Below are positions 1-12,154 of a stretch of 64,000 nt of DNA, piece after piece. This DNA is from Euclidia mi. Its lineage: Eukaryota; Arthropoda; Insecta; Lepidoptera; Erebidae. Each line of letters opens with the position of its first letter. Positions within the stretch are counted from its first letter, which is position 1. A program made the translations under genes and the position numbers. Where the stretch lies: NCBI GenBank assembly GCA_944739405.2, contig OX123182.2:16565326-16629325 (forward strand), in the 5' to 3' direction. The notes under the pieces were generated by a model, which saw only the letters and a program-made list of their open reading frames with translations, was not told where the DNA came from and ran no database searches.

Positions 1-1355
1 TAACAGTTACCAGGGTAGCATAAAAGGTAGGAGGTATCGACACACGAGCGCGCATCCCTACTATTTTTTGTGTGGCTCGGGGCGCTACCTGGCCCGGCCG
101 TGGCTCGTAGGTAGGCGTTTCGTGGAACCGTCGACACTTGATAACGATAAACGCGCCGAGACGTACCGTTTCGTATATGTTACGTGACGGGAACAATGCC
201 ATATTGGATACACGTATAGCTGTTTCTAATTATAATATTAATTGGTTATATTTTATTTATGGATCAGCTTTATTGAATTTTGTGGGATATGCTTATATTT
301 CATGTAGGAATTGTATTGACAAATCGGTGAGTTGACCGCGCAATTAATTCCCTTAAAATATTCGCCGCGCTGCATTGTACAAATTCAATACATCGGATTT
401 CCTCTTTGTGAAATAAACCATGACGCCGCATCACATCAATCTATATGTATAAATTAAAAAGTTTCCAAAAAACTGAGACATTGCATGTAATTTAAAATAA
501 TCATTTTCTGTAAACATAAGCAATTCTAATGTAGTTTTACTCAACAAACAGAAAACACCTTAATTACATACCTAAGAGTTTCTCACATTTATTATTGCTT
601 TCATGGGACTCTTTTATAGAAAATTATCTAGCGACCAATTTACAAGCGAATAGATTAGCAACAGCTTCAGTAAAACTGCCTATAATGCAGCAGAATTACA
701 AAAGTAATTTCGTGTTAGTGCGTAACGTAACAGTGGCCATTCACTTTAATTAAGTATTTTCGTGTAATAGTCAATAGAGGTGTTTGTTTTAGAGCTGGAA
801 TGAAAACTTGCCTCGTAAACGAGTTAACAGGGCCATTCGACTGATTTCACTCAGAGAAAACTAAGGAGAATGCATATTTCACTGTAAAAAAATATCGCAA
901 AGATTGCACAGTTCGCATTAATTCTAATAGTTTCTCGTTGTAAGTTCAAAACAGTACTGCGATAATTACCTACTCGAACCGCGAGTGGTGCGCGTAACTG
1001 GCGAGAGTTTCGCAAGGAAACACTTTGGGCCTTATAATTTCTTATACTGTGCGCTTTAAAGTGAGCTAGTTTTTGTGATATTTATTAAGTTAGGTTTTTA
1101 TCGAATTTTATTATAGTTGTTAGATTTTATCATTCAATAAAACTGGTCGGACTTATCGTAAAGTACGAAAACATGATACGCCGCATAGCTGTTTTTTGTT
1201 TATATTATTAGAGCAATTAAAATTTCAGTTTATAAAGCAAAACCATGTGTATACATTATTATTATACATTATTAACTTAGTTGATAAAGCGTAGACCCCG
1301 TACGCCGAGGTCGTCGGTTCAAGATTATTTTTTTCCAATTTTTAATTTACAACTT
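1..1355. other. No supported gene; GC-rich start
   Basis: The first 130 bases are GC-rich with several CpG and read like a promoter or repeat remnant, with no open frame worth calling. A tRNA-like stretch with a B-box-like ggttcaaga lies at 1280-1325 and is probably a decayed SINE head. The rest is AT-rich sequence in which I see nothing. Confidence 0.5.
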
Positions 1356-1477
1356 AAGTATTTTGAGAATAAAAATTCTAAATTTGTTTTTAAGGTTTTT
1401 GTATTAGATTAGATTACATTAAGCTTCTTATAAATTATGTTACTTAATACAAAATGAAATAATAAATTGGTTACGCG

Positions 1478-1512
<35 letters not shown>

Positions 1513-1519
1513 TTTTGAG
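1356..1519 (+). mobile_element. Short A-tailed insertion with target duplication
   Basis: The 12-base sequence aagtattttgag occurs at 1356-1367 and 1508-1519. Between them is a 140-base AT-rich insert ending in about 30 A. Target duplication plus A-tail is the signature of LINE-mediated insertion. The long uninterrupted A-tail suggests it is recent. Confidence 0.6.
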
Positions 1520-3021
1520 TATAATCCTTTGTCAGCTGGTCAGCACTAAAACGGCTATTCGGAACAGAAAGGGTGACTATCCCGAGTATTTACCGGCTTA
1601 TCGCCCTTTTCTAGAAATAGCTATTTCTGGCCAGTAGTTTTGATCTGTGTAATATGACCAGGGACTTTTTAGAATCATTGTGAAAGAAAATACATTTTCC
1701 TTGCTGTGTACTGATATATTCCTATTTATAGATAAATTATATTCAAACACAAAATTTGTAATGTAAATCGTTATATTACACCCAGATTCATTGATTTGAT
1801 TTGAATGGAACCTACAACCTCTGGCGTAACAGTTCGGATCACAAACCTACTAAGGCAAGTCATTTGCGTAGTCTTTGCTCTTAATTTTTCAATTAGGCTT
1901 TTACGCTATCGAAAGAACACCTTCCTGTGATATCTTTATATATTCTGATATCGTGGTGTATTGGGTTGATATTTCCAGACAATTGAAATGCTCCTGGCAT
2001 TGCATGATATTTAGGCAGGTAGGTAGCAACTAAACCCTAAATCTACATGTATGAGTACTATATATATGTACTAAAAGGCGTAGAATATACATGGGGATCG
2101 GAGTGCCCCACCAAATATAATTACGTGAGTGAGTATCAGGGCAACATAACTGCGCGGTAGTAGGCCGCCAGCGTCTGGCAGGAAACCCTAAATAAACACA
2201 CAATTATGTATAATCCCACTCCACTCTCACTGCACCGCGCTGAAAAACTACGCAGGGAGGCGGTACCGTTCGCCCAAAAATTATCTTTCTATCGAAAAAC
2301 TAATCTTTAATGTAAAGTATGTTAAATAAGTTTAAATAAGTGTTAGATAGTAGTCGATGGTCTCGGGTTTAAATCCAAGGCGCGCATCGCAAATAGTTAG
2401 CTATCGATTTGTTAAACGCGAACATTGTGATAAAACCTGCCTGAGCCTGCATTCTCACGATGAGAAGAGACTTGATATTATTTATACTTACTTTTGATAG
2501 GTAATAAAATCTCTTGAATACTCGATATAAAAAATAATGTTTACGATGATCAGTTGTCACTGGCTGTTCAGTTACATTTAAATTGCAAATGTCGATCTCA
2601 AAGCATCAATGTCCAATCTGTAAAGCGCAGCAGCCCATGATCGCAGCGTTACAGACAGGAACCATAAAAGTGTCAAAACGAAGTAGAGTTATGAATCGTA
2701 TAAGCATTTGTTCCCGGTGCTAGCTCAATGAACATAAACGTTTTGAAGAATTTCTTGTTAGCAATTATTGTTGGTTTATATTTTCAAATATGACATAGAA
2801 TAGACGGCAGAAGGTTTTAACTAGATGCTTTGATATCAAATTCTTTTAAACGGCATCTCTAACATTTTATGTTGTGTATTAGACAAAATGTAAAAAGTAA
2901 ATTGCACAATATTTCAAATTGCATTACAATTTTATTATTTGTTAGTGCAGTTTCCTGTATTGTTGTTTACGTCGCGTTTGCACATATAGTAAATAATTAT
3001 AAGCATGTAGGTAATACCAGT
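1520..3021. other. No supported gene
   Basis: AT-rich sequence with no conserved frame. A tRNA-like motif (ctcgggtttaaatcc, then ggcgcgca) at 2355-2388 resembles the promoter part of the SINE copies elsewhere in the window and is probably a decayed fragment. Confidence 0.45.
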
Positions 3022-3132
3022 CAGTATCAACAAGACACTGTGAATAATCACTTGTAAAGTTATTTAATTTTATTTTTAATTTTTAGCCAGTATCAACAAG
3101 ACACTGTGAATAATCACTTGTAAAGTTATTTA
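3022..3132 (+). repeat. Two-copy duplication, 45-base unit
   Basis: A 45-base segment starting cagtatcaacaagacact is present at 3022-3066 and again at 3088-3132, a spacing of 66 bases, with no visible difference. The spacer is an AT-rich run. It is a recent local duplication. Confidence 0.85.
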
Positions 3133-3965
3133 AATAACTATTATTTGTAAAATTAATCCAATCAAGAAAGTATACTTCATAATTTCAAATTCAATCATCA
3201 TCCAGGATAAAGTTTTATTCATTTAATTTTATGCTGAAACCTTTTTTTACTAATATTATTTTCATGCCTTCAGTTTTTGACGTGACAACGTCTTATAAAT
3301 TGGTTTGCCGGGTGACACTTCAAGAAACTGCGTTACGCTCCGCTCACGTTATGCGCTCACAATGAGAGCGAGTGAGAGGCACGCGTCCCGCCTAAGAGCG
3401 AGAGAGACAGACATAAAAAGTGAAAGGCACGCGTCTTTCATCCTTCTTCCTACTATACGAATGAATATTCACATTAAAATTATTTTACCACTCAAAGTCG
3501 TTGTCACGTAAAACTTTCGCCCGTATACCGACTTTACAGGCAACCAATTTTTTATTTGCGGACAGTACTGGTAGCGTAGGTATGCGAATTATAGCTCAGC
3601 GAGGGACTTTCGCTCGTGTCTCGTGCTCCGTAGCTGTAGTTACGTAGTTATACGCGCACAGCTAAACCTACACCCGCCGTCTACTACTTAATGAAATAAA
3701 TACATACTGTATACATAGTACTTAGTGATATGTACTATGATTTGATGGAAAGTGTGGCATTTTAAAAAGGTATGATGTTTTTGTACCTTCGCATGATTCT
3801 GTACAGAATGTTTGAAAAGTGCCTTGTCCTATCCTGTATGAACGCGATAATAATATCAAAATCTTTCGAACGAATGTTCGTATGGTTTCCACCAATAGAT
3901 AAGAAGAGTGTGGTGAGGAAGGTTAAGAGCATTCATGAGAAATTTGGTGGGCGTCAATGTAGCAA
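3133..3965. other. No supported gene; low-complexity CpG patch
   Basis: 3300-3450 holds purine-rich sequence with gagagcgag and two ggcacgcgtc motifs. Short open frames here have no recognisable content. Confidence 0.45.
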
Positions 3966-4060
3966 GAGAGGATTGTCAGGATCGTTCCAAATGGCGTTCC
4001 GTAGTCTCTGCCTACCCCTTCGGGTAACAGACGTGAGTCTATGAATTTATGTATGTATGA
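3966..4060 (+). repeat. Interspersed repeat fragment (ggcgttccgtagtctctgcc)
   Basis: The segment ggcgttccgtagtctctgcc, then a gggtaacagacgtgagtc block, recurs at 51572-51635 and, reversed, at 13858-13925 and 57279-57335. Four copies in 64 kb mark it as a dispersed family, probably SINE-like. The class is not assigned. Confidence 0.65.
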
Positions 4061-4263
4061 TAGTAAATACGCCTACAACTGCTAGTAGGTACAGTTCACG
4101 TTCCGTGCGACAATCGTATTTATCTATCGCTTCCCCGGAACTGCGGTGATACCGTTATCACGACAGGGTTGCGGTCACGCACCTAATTATTTATATGTCG
4201 CCACATAAATATGTCATACAAGCCACTTCCCTTTAATTAATAGAAATATGTAATAAGTAGTAG

Positions 4264-4995
4264 GCAGCGATAGCCTAGTGGAGATTCGAACAGACTGCCA
4301 TGCAGGAGTTCTCAGATTCAAACCCACGCACGGCGCGCACCATTGACTTCTCGTAGATATGTGCTTATTACATAGTTAATTTTCGCTTGCCCCGTGCCTC
4401 AAAGATCACTTTTTTTTATAGTAATAGGCGGCAAACGAGCAGACGGATCGCCTGATGGTAAGCAATTACCGCTGTCCATGGACACAAGCAACACCACAGG
4501 AGTCACAAGTGCGTTGCCGTCCCTTGGGGTTAGGAAAAGGGATAGGATGAGGAGTGGGATGAGGGAGAAGGAATAGGGGATAGGGCCCCGGCACTCTCAC
4601 TCACCCAACGAAACGCAACAGTTTAAGTACTGTTACTTTACGTCGATTTTCTGTGTGAGAGTAGTACTTCTCCGGTCGAGCCGGCCCATTCATGCTGAAA
4701 TCAGCAAGGCTCTACTACCTGACACTTTAAGCCGTTGGACCCTTCTGTCATGAAGATCTTATGTCTTAGACAGTCGTTATACGAAGCCAGCAGCCAGCCC
4801 TTGAATATACTGAGACTCATCTAAACCACCGAATGTCGCTATTACAATGGGTTGCGGAGGTCAGACGGCAGCCTCTCTGTACAACAAGTATAATTATTCT
4901 GAAAAATGTCGTTAGAACATCGGGTGCCTCGGGCTCCATGAAATATCTCAGATGCAACCAGTATAAGTGGAATAAAGCTATGAGGATGATAATTA
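4264..4995 (+). mobile_element. tRNA-headed SINE split by a second insertion
   Basis: The head at 4264-4345 has a tRNA-like promoter (gcctagtgg, then a B-box-like agattcaaacc). The body matches the copy at 43660-44035: a cccgtgcct motif, catgaagatctt, the ggaggtcagac block and a gaggatgat tail. The body breaks after gatcac at 4408 and resumes at about 4726 with taagccgttgg. The gap is filled by a different SINE, so this is a nested pair. Confidence 0.7.
4409..4725 (+). mobile_element. SINE inserted in another SINE
   Basis: It begins with a T run, then ataggcggcaaacgagcag, then a segment with ggacacaagcaac and a run of gggata/gaggag motifs. The same sequence occurs reversed, as two tandem copies, at 16308-16660. 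The host SINE is interrupted at gatcact on the left and gacactt on the right, an approximate target duplication. Confidence 0.65.
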
Positions 4996-6860
4996 AACAA
5001 AATATTAATACCTCTACGCGTCGACGCTAAACTGCAAGTAAGTTTCAATTAAAATATAACGATTAACGTACGTTCACTATAATAACGCACGGGTATAAAC
5101 TACCAATACAAACACTGGTGCTAAACCCTTCGATATTACTTCTGCTTTCGGCGCCGCATTTAATACTGCCCGTCGAATCGCTCGGAAAACTGAAAATTTC
5201 CGCTCCTTACACACGGATAACGCGCCGAAGGGGCTTTGAAATTGAACTTACAATTTTCACTGGAAATTTCGACACACTTTGTAATTTTCAATTAATGGCA
5301 TTACCTACTTAAAAAGTAGCTATGCTACACAGAGATTTTTGCAAATCGATTATTTACGTGACGCAAAGATAAGTATTAAGCTTCATCATTACCAGACCAT
5401 CGCAGTCCACTGTTGGATATAGGCCACTCCGGTGGCACGACAGTGAGCTCCACCAAGTTTCGTGCCCAACCACTGCCAGCCACTTTAGTAAACACTTTGG
5501 TCAATTAGAATTATATATTATATACCTACCGACACACCATCTAGAGTCAAGCTTACGACTCGCAATTAATCACAACAATGATCTTACGTGTAATCACAAT
5601 AAAATTTTATGATTATCATTTGCACGTTTGGCACAGCGATTAATTTGCAATAGTCATAGCTTTGCTCTGATCTTTTTATAGCAAGAGCGACAGCCCATCT
5701 CCTTGCGATAGTAGAATCGTCATGAAAAGTAAAGGTATATATTATGCGATTCAAGATGTTTCAGCCTGAGCCTGAAGCACTTCAAACCGAAAATATACCC
5801 TACCGTAATTAAGTACGTACCGTATAATTATGTTCCTGATCTAAAGCCATAGTTCTCAAAAATACATATACATACTTTCATGGTCAATCTGTGGGTTATT
5901 TCCAATTAAAATTGTCTCCCAAGATATGTACCACGTACCTACATATGTTTGTTTCAAGTATCAGACTCCACGATACGTTCGCAAACGCCATGATCACGGA
6001 TATACAATGGAACTGATAAGAAACAAAATTACGTAACACTTAATACATATTCCAAGTCAATTAAATAATCCACAAGGCAAGTCCTTGGAACTTACAGAAC
6101 AGATGATTCTGGCACAACACAGTTTCTAAGTACCTACATAATAATATACATACCTACAAAGTTATTCCAACCTACGCTGTTCTAGATAGCGCTACCGATC
6201 CAACATTCAAAGTATTTACAAAGTTTTCAAGTGTTGATTTAAGTTCGTCCAAGTTTGAAAGAAAAATTACGCCGACTCACGATATTACGTTAAGTTAATT
6301 CCGAAATGTAACTGTTGGTTACTGGAATAATGTAAGTGCATTTCAATTGGCTGTTGGCTTTTTAAGTTAGGACTTAGCCAACCGGCTTAAAAGTCACCGT
6401 TACTCGTAAACAAGAATAAATTAAGTTTTTCAAATAAATGTTTACGGGTATTTTATGTAAGCGCAAATTATCAAATCATATTGACGTTATTTTGATTTGA
6501 ATTTAAGTTCCAGTTTATTTTGTCAAATTTAGACTAATATGAAAATTGTAAACTGTAAGTTGCTATTGGATTCTTATTCAGTTTTCAAATGGATGAACGA
6601 AACGTGGGCGCAGTGGGATTGGTTATCCTTCACTTCTTCGTCTTTGTTCAGATGGTAGGATCATGTTTCCGATGCTCGACTTCAGTGTCAATGTCGATAA
6701 AATGATCAAAATACTATAAAGTAGGGACTGACAAATTCACTACATAGCGCAATTCAGATCACATGCAAGCAGATATTAAACGACTATTGAACTATTTTAC
6801 GATAGAACAGGCAATGTCTACTTTATTAACTAAATGAAAGCTGGAGGCCTTTATACCATT
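4996..6860. other. No supported gene
   Basis: Contains a reversed retroelement tail at 5383-5463 (gtccactgttggatataggc), a family also seen at 12700, 14729, 34755 and 37422. Nothing else is recognisable. The 60-70 codon open frames are chance. Confidence 0.45.
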
Positions 6861-7055
6861 ACTGGAGGACGCCAGCAGCTACGCCTGCAATTTTTTTTTA
6901 TTTACCCGTTTGGTCGATCCCGTGGGAATCCCTTCTTAGTGCACCCCTACGGTCCCCAAGGAACATACATACATGCCAAATTTCAGCTTTCTGCGCCCAA
7001 TAGTTTCGACTGTAGCCTGTCTGTCAGTCAGTAAGTAACGCAAGGATTTTATATA
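6861..7055 (+). repeat. Dispersed repeat ending in acgcaaggatt
   Basis: It runs from ctggaggacgccagcagcta through a T run, cgatcccgtgggaat, cacccctacggtccccaag and gtctgtcagtcag to taacgcaaggatt. Related copies lie at 58791-58992 and 59630-59794. They are colinear, so this is a retrotransposed family, probably the 3' part of a non-LTR element or SINE. Confidence 0.7.
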
Positions 7056-7773
7056 TGAAGATTATTTTATAACCAATTGGTAGCACGCCCTTTAAAAATA
7101 TACCGTTTATTAACTCAAGACAATTACAGTGATAAAATAAGTGAAACTTATAGGGGTGTTACAATAACAGTAAAAGAAACAGAAATAAAAGAAAGCGTAT
7201 TTTACAATTTGAAGTAGTTTCCAGTATAACAATTACACAATTACATCTTTTTATGTGGTATGACGATATGACGAACCACCCTGGGTATAATCAAGTAATT
7301 ATATTTAATTGGCGCACTAAGCAAAGTGTGAATTAACCAATTGAGGTTAAACGCCGCGCACAATTGAGCGCTGGACCGACCGACTCTTGACGTGGTCAGC
7401 GATGTACTAGGGCGTCATAACCGGTTAGGAGAGCCATGGACGTAACCTAACACATAGTTTTGGTTTTTTATGCCACATTGGTTATATTTTTTGGTGTTCT
7501 TGTTTTAAAAGGTAATGGAAACCCACCACCCATGTGTTTTTGCTACCGATCGATCTTGAGAGTTTTGCAAAACGCTTACGCTATCCTAGTACACTCAAGT
7601 AGGCAATGACTAGACTAATTGCTACAGATGGTAAAGTCAAATCAGTTGGCCAATCAAAGTGCACTCATACAGTTTAGGCGATGACCATACGATTTTCCGC
7701 CCGTCACAAAAGCTTGTAGACACTCTTTCAACTAACATTTCATATAAACTGTTTTCAACGTCCGGCGTCCTTC
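7056..7773. other. No supported gene
   Basis: AT-rich with no recognisable element. The open frame at 7659-7847 runs into the palindrome that follows and is not credible. Confidence 0.45.
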
Positions 7774-7833
7774 ATTTTATGCGTGTGATATTTGATGCGG
7801 AGTTGTCCACATCAAATATCACACGCATAAAAT
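7774..7833. repeat. Perfect 24-bp inverted repeat, 12-base loop
   Basis: The arms at 7774-7797 (attttatgcgtgtgatattt and four more bases) and 7810-7833 are exact reverse complements around cggagttgtcca. It lies three bases before the target duplication of the hAT-type MITE. Confidence 0.9.
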
Positions 7834-7844
7834 TTAGGTATAAC

Positions 7845-8093
7845 TAGGGCTGCCATCACCAAAATTGCCGACACCGGATAAACTCGGTAAAAATCCCGGA
7901 CATTTGGGCGAAATATGGTTTTTTACCTGGACACCTCTAGAAAAGTACCATTTATCGCTTATCTATAAAAAAATGGATCTCCTCTGACAAAAAAAGTGTC
8001 TACAACTTTTTTTTTTAAAACCATAGCTGGACGGGCTCATACGCCCTTCAAACTAAGACAAATCCGGGGAAATCCGGACGAATGGCAGCCCTA
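7845..8093. mobile_element. hAT-type MITE, 249 bp
   Basis: It has 12-bp perfect terminal inverted repeats, TAGGGCTGCCAT and ATGGCAGCCCTA, and an 8-bp target duplication GGTATAAC at 7837-7844 and 8094-8101. TIR style and 8-bp duplication are those of the hAT superfamily. There is no coding capacity, so it is non-autonomous. Internal segments with ccgg and ccgga near both ends are partly complementary. Confidence 0.85.
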
Positions 8094-8101
8094 GGTATAA
8101 C

Positions 8102-10699
8102 TCTTGATTCTACACGAAATAATATAATATGTTACTTTGCAGAGCTTCCATACAAAGAGCGAAACGCAATTGTTCCTCTACCTGGATATTCTGTGATGCA
8201 GTGATACTTCATTAGTAGCGTCGAGACAGCCATTTCATTTCGAAATCAACATTTACCATGCTGCGTTTCGACAGCCATGTAGGAACATATTAACAGAGAG
8301 GCATTAGGTATAAAATTTCCTTTATTCACTTTTCTACAATCCCAAGTCCAATACTATTTCATACAATCCCAAGTCCTTCGATATCATTTGGCCAAAATCC
8401 TTCTTTGATTTAAACCTTTTTTTACACTTTCCGAAGACTTAAATGCAAAACTAACTTGAATTAACTTGAATTCAAAAAGCATAAAATATAATTATCATCA
8501 TCATTTCAGCGTAGTTACATCCACTGCTGGGCATAGGTTTACAAGGTTCTAATAGTAGGTCAGTCCATGAAGAGATTTCGGGATTTACACGAGCGCGTCA
8601 GATATTGATAACATCCATGTCCTACGTATTTTTAATAAAGTAGGAATGTTAATCTGATCGTTGGTCGTACCGTCGTACGAAAGATTTTAAAATGCAAAAA
8701 GAAAGAAATTTTAATTGAGCGTGTTAGATTTTCTAAGAGGATGTTAAGTGAATCTAAAAGAAGGCTCTCATTGAATAATCTGACGATTTGGTTGTGATGC
8801 AGACTCGTGGTCACTATTAGAACGTGCAAAAAGAATTCCCCATTTTGAGATATTCAGGCGCGTCAGATTAAAAAGCATATGCTTTCATCCTAACATCCTA
8901 GACGTGCTTTCTCATAATCTGACGATTATCTGGAGAGATTAGTGCAATAGTTTTTTTCACGTTTTGAAAATCACTAGCCGCTCCCACCGATGAAAAGGTA
9001 AATTAACATTTTTATCATTTCATCATCTTAGCTTTGCAACCCAATAGGTCTCAATGACGCTCGAGTAAATCCCAATTTAGCATCGTGGGCTTCTCTACTA
9101 TAAGGTTCAAGATAGCCTAAATGTTACCTAAATCATTTAACTATATCTGATAAACTTGTACAATTCATAGTAAGGCAAAGATGCGAACCACCACACAACA
9201 AAATGCATGATTATGTCCCTTTTTTGATAATTTCAACATAATATACACCAATCATAAGTATCTATAATTTTTCTATACTCAAATAAATACCGAAAACAAA
9301 GAACTATTATCACAACTGACAGAACAAATAATGTCCAGTAATAACAACGATATTGCAAACTTTGGCAAGGAATAAAAACAAATAAATAATCTTTTAGGGT
9401 CGGCAGTAAGGGTGCGGGGGCGATCTACTAGGGTCGCATAAGTTGAGGGTGCTGCGTAGCAACCCCGCGGAGACAGCGCTTGCTATTCGCATAGCCGAAT
9501 TAATCGATTTCGATATTACGATATTTAATAAAAGAAATAATTAAGTAGGGGCTGCCCGCATAGGCCGCATGCCTATCATTCTTGGCTATTATGTCGTAAA
9601 TTGTACTTATTTTTATATGCGTGCATGGTGCAGTTTATGTTTCTGTTTATGTATTTTTTATGGTTATGAAGGTAACACCTGTATACAGTTTAGAGCACAT
9701 TTTTAAGCAATTATTTGAAGCAACTACATAAACGCTGAGTAATTAAGAGTAGCTAGTCACCACATTTTGGTGAGACTATGGTTAGATTTAACAGACCTAA
9801 TAAATATGCACGCACGCAGCTAATCCTCTATAGAAACAGCAGTTAGTAAAAATGGGCATGATCACATAGATTTATATTTCTTAAAATTTTATCTACATAT
9901 TGATTACCGAATACCTATCGTATCGCTCCAGAAATCACGTCTGCTCACACACATTTATCAATAGGTTTTGAAAATATACCCATTTGTTTTAAGACGTTGT
10001 TTATTTACAGCCATTTGAATTTCAAACAAAAATGAACATTGAAATTCCTTATCAGAATGTATGGAAATTCTTACTGGAATCTTTTCCATACATACGAGTA
10101 TTATATTATAAAGCCATTGACTTTTAAAGAGTCTGTGAATAACTTTGAACAGCTTTCAACATGGATTTGAGATAGCTAATGTCCTGTCATACAATTTGAG
10201 GTTGAAACTATACCATAATATTTATTATTATGTGGATATAAAGGTAAGAACGAACTTTTACATAAAAGTACATGTACTGTGTACCTTATGTAGGTGAGTA
10301 TATTTTTCTTCTATTTTCTTTTATTAGAGAATTAAAAAAAACGTTTAATAATGCGATTCACTATAGCACAATCGAATCTCCACCATCTATTGCTCACACA
10401 TCTCTGCCTACCCTATCATGGACACAAGCGTGACTATAAAAAGAATAAAGACCCGAGTAGTTATCACACACAGGTTTAACGTGAGCTGCAGTGCGCCGTG
10501 ATGCATATGTAACGTATGCAGATTAATTCCACGGTGTTCCAATTCTCTCCTGTCATTTAGACGCGACGTGACCAAATTCCTGTTTAGGTAATCCGTATGT
10601 TGAGCCGGGAATCAATAACCTATCTAGCAGTGAGTGACCGAGATTGTGGGTGGCAAATTTTGTTGGATTTAACTTTAAAGCTAGGTATTTTATTTTTAA
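8102..10699. other. No supported gene; taatctgacg motifs
   Basis: 8494-8545 is a reversed retroelement tail (atccactgctgggcatagg). The 10-mer taatctgacg occurs at 8776 and 8915, and its reverse complement at 8861. 9390-9580 is a GC-richer patch without an open frame. The rest is AT-rich and unassigned. Confidence 0.45.
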
Positions 10700-10975
10700 C
10701 TAGCTGTATCCCGCGGTTTCACCCGCGTCCTAAGGGAACTACTTCGCCTACCCGGTTAATTTATAGCCTAAGTTACTCAGCTATCCGCCACTGAAAGTCC
10801 CGTCAAAATCGGTCCAGCAGTTCCAGAGATTAGCGAGAACAAACAGACAGACAAAATTTAAAAAAAAATGTCATTTCGGTATAACGTACCGTGTTTACAT
10901 CCATATGCATTTAGTAAAATGCTGTTATTTTAATATTACAAACAGACACTCCAATTTTATTTATATGTATAGATG
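10700..10975 (+). repeat. Retroelement-like repeat, cccgcggtttcacccgcg family
   Basis: It begins ctagctgtatcccgcggttt, has aagggaactacttcg, atcggtccagcagttcc and an aacaaacagacaga block, and ends tatgtatagat. The copy at 42580-42821 is colinear and ends atattagtatagat. This is a dispersed lepidopteran-style repeat. Class not assigned. Confidence 0.65.
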
Positions 10976-11952
10976 TATCATTAGAAGACCCCGCAGTTAC
11001 TGCCCCTTTTAGCGCTACTGCTCCGCACCCGTAGCATATATCTTGAAGTTATTTAGCCTATACCTTTCCTCGATAAATGGGCTATCCAACACACAATTAT
11101 AGGTACATAACTTAATCAAACATCATTTCGCCCTCGCGGCCTCGGCTTCGCCTGTGTGCGTGTCGGTTATCGAGATAAAATGTAATCTATGTGTTCTTCA
11201 TGTACTAGCTAGGTATATTACTGAACATTTTCATTAACCTCCCGAGTCCTGGGATACGTATTTTACGAATATCGTTTTGAAAATGTGGGCACATCACACT
11301 AATACAGTGTTGAAGCTAGGAAAAATAAGGTAAAAAATATTTTTTTGGAAATTTTAGATTTTCAAATTGCGAAAAACATAACGTTTCGTTTCACGTTCAG
11401 TTATTTTAATCTATGCAAGCACAAATCGCACACTATTTTATGTTTTAGACGTACCATATATGACCCGTCAGCCCTCAGGAGGTTAAAATCCTTTCGTGTA
11501 GACATCGTACTAACGTCATTCGACACAGTTTTAAGCTACGAGGCAACAGCTCAAACTACTAGTCCACTACGCCTTCCCCATGCAGTCGAATTTAAACCTA
11601 CCTAAATAATTAGTCTCTTGTTTGGATCTTCCAATAGGCATTGACCCTTACGGGCGCGATGCAACTCAGTGTGCTTTTAAAAAGAAAAATAAGCTACAGT
11701 ATTTCCAATTTTTACAGCTGACGTCCATTCGCCTTCTGAAATTTAGCAGTAGTTTTCATTATTTCAGCAAAGACTTACAAGCTTCGTGCTGTGTTTGTAT
11801 TTCAAAAACATGAATACGCTGTGAACATTTTCGAGCGAAGTTTTATTAGGTGTTTTCTTTTGGGAAATTTGCAGTAGCGAGATCGGAAAAACACCGGAAA
11901 GGTAGTATAGGTACCCTTGTTCAGTATTATGGAAGCTTTAGCTGATGATCTT
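10976..11952. other. No supported gene; repeat fragment
   Basis: 11020-11095 is a fragment of the tagccta-cctcgataaatgggc family seen at 21564 and 11953. The open frames at 11345-11605 and 11622-11813 have no recognisable domain and no splice or promoter support. Confidence 0.45.
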
Positions 11953-12154
11953 ATACTAATATATAAAGCTGAAGAGTTTGTTTGTTTGTTTGGTTGAACG
12001 CGCTAATCTCAGGATCTACTGGTCCGATTTGAAAAATTATTTCAGTGTTAGATAGCCCATTTATCGAGGAAGGCTATATAGCATCACGCTATGAGCCACG
12101 GGAACAGGGCAGTAGCCTTAAATAACGCGGGTGTAACCGCGGGCTCATCTAGTT
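11953..12154 (-). repeat. Retroelement-like module, reversed
   Basis: On the - strand it reads ctagatgagcccgcggttac, then ttcctcgataaatgggctat, ttcaaatcggaccagtagat, a short caaa run and a taatattagtat-like end. It is colinear with 21564-21770 on the + strand. Confidence 0.7.
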
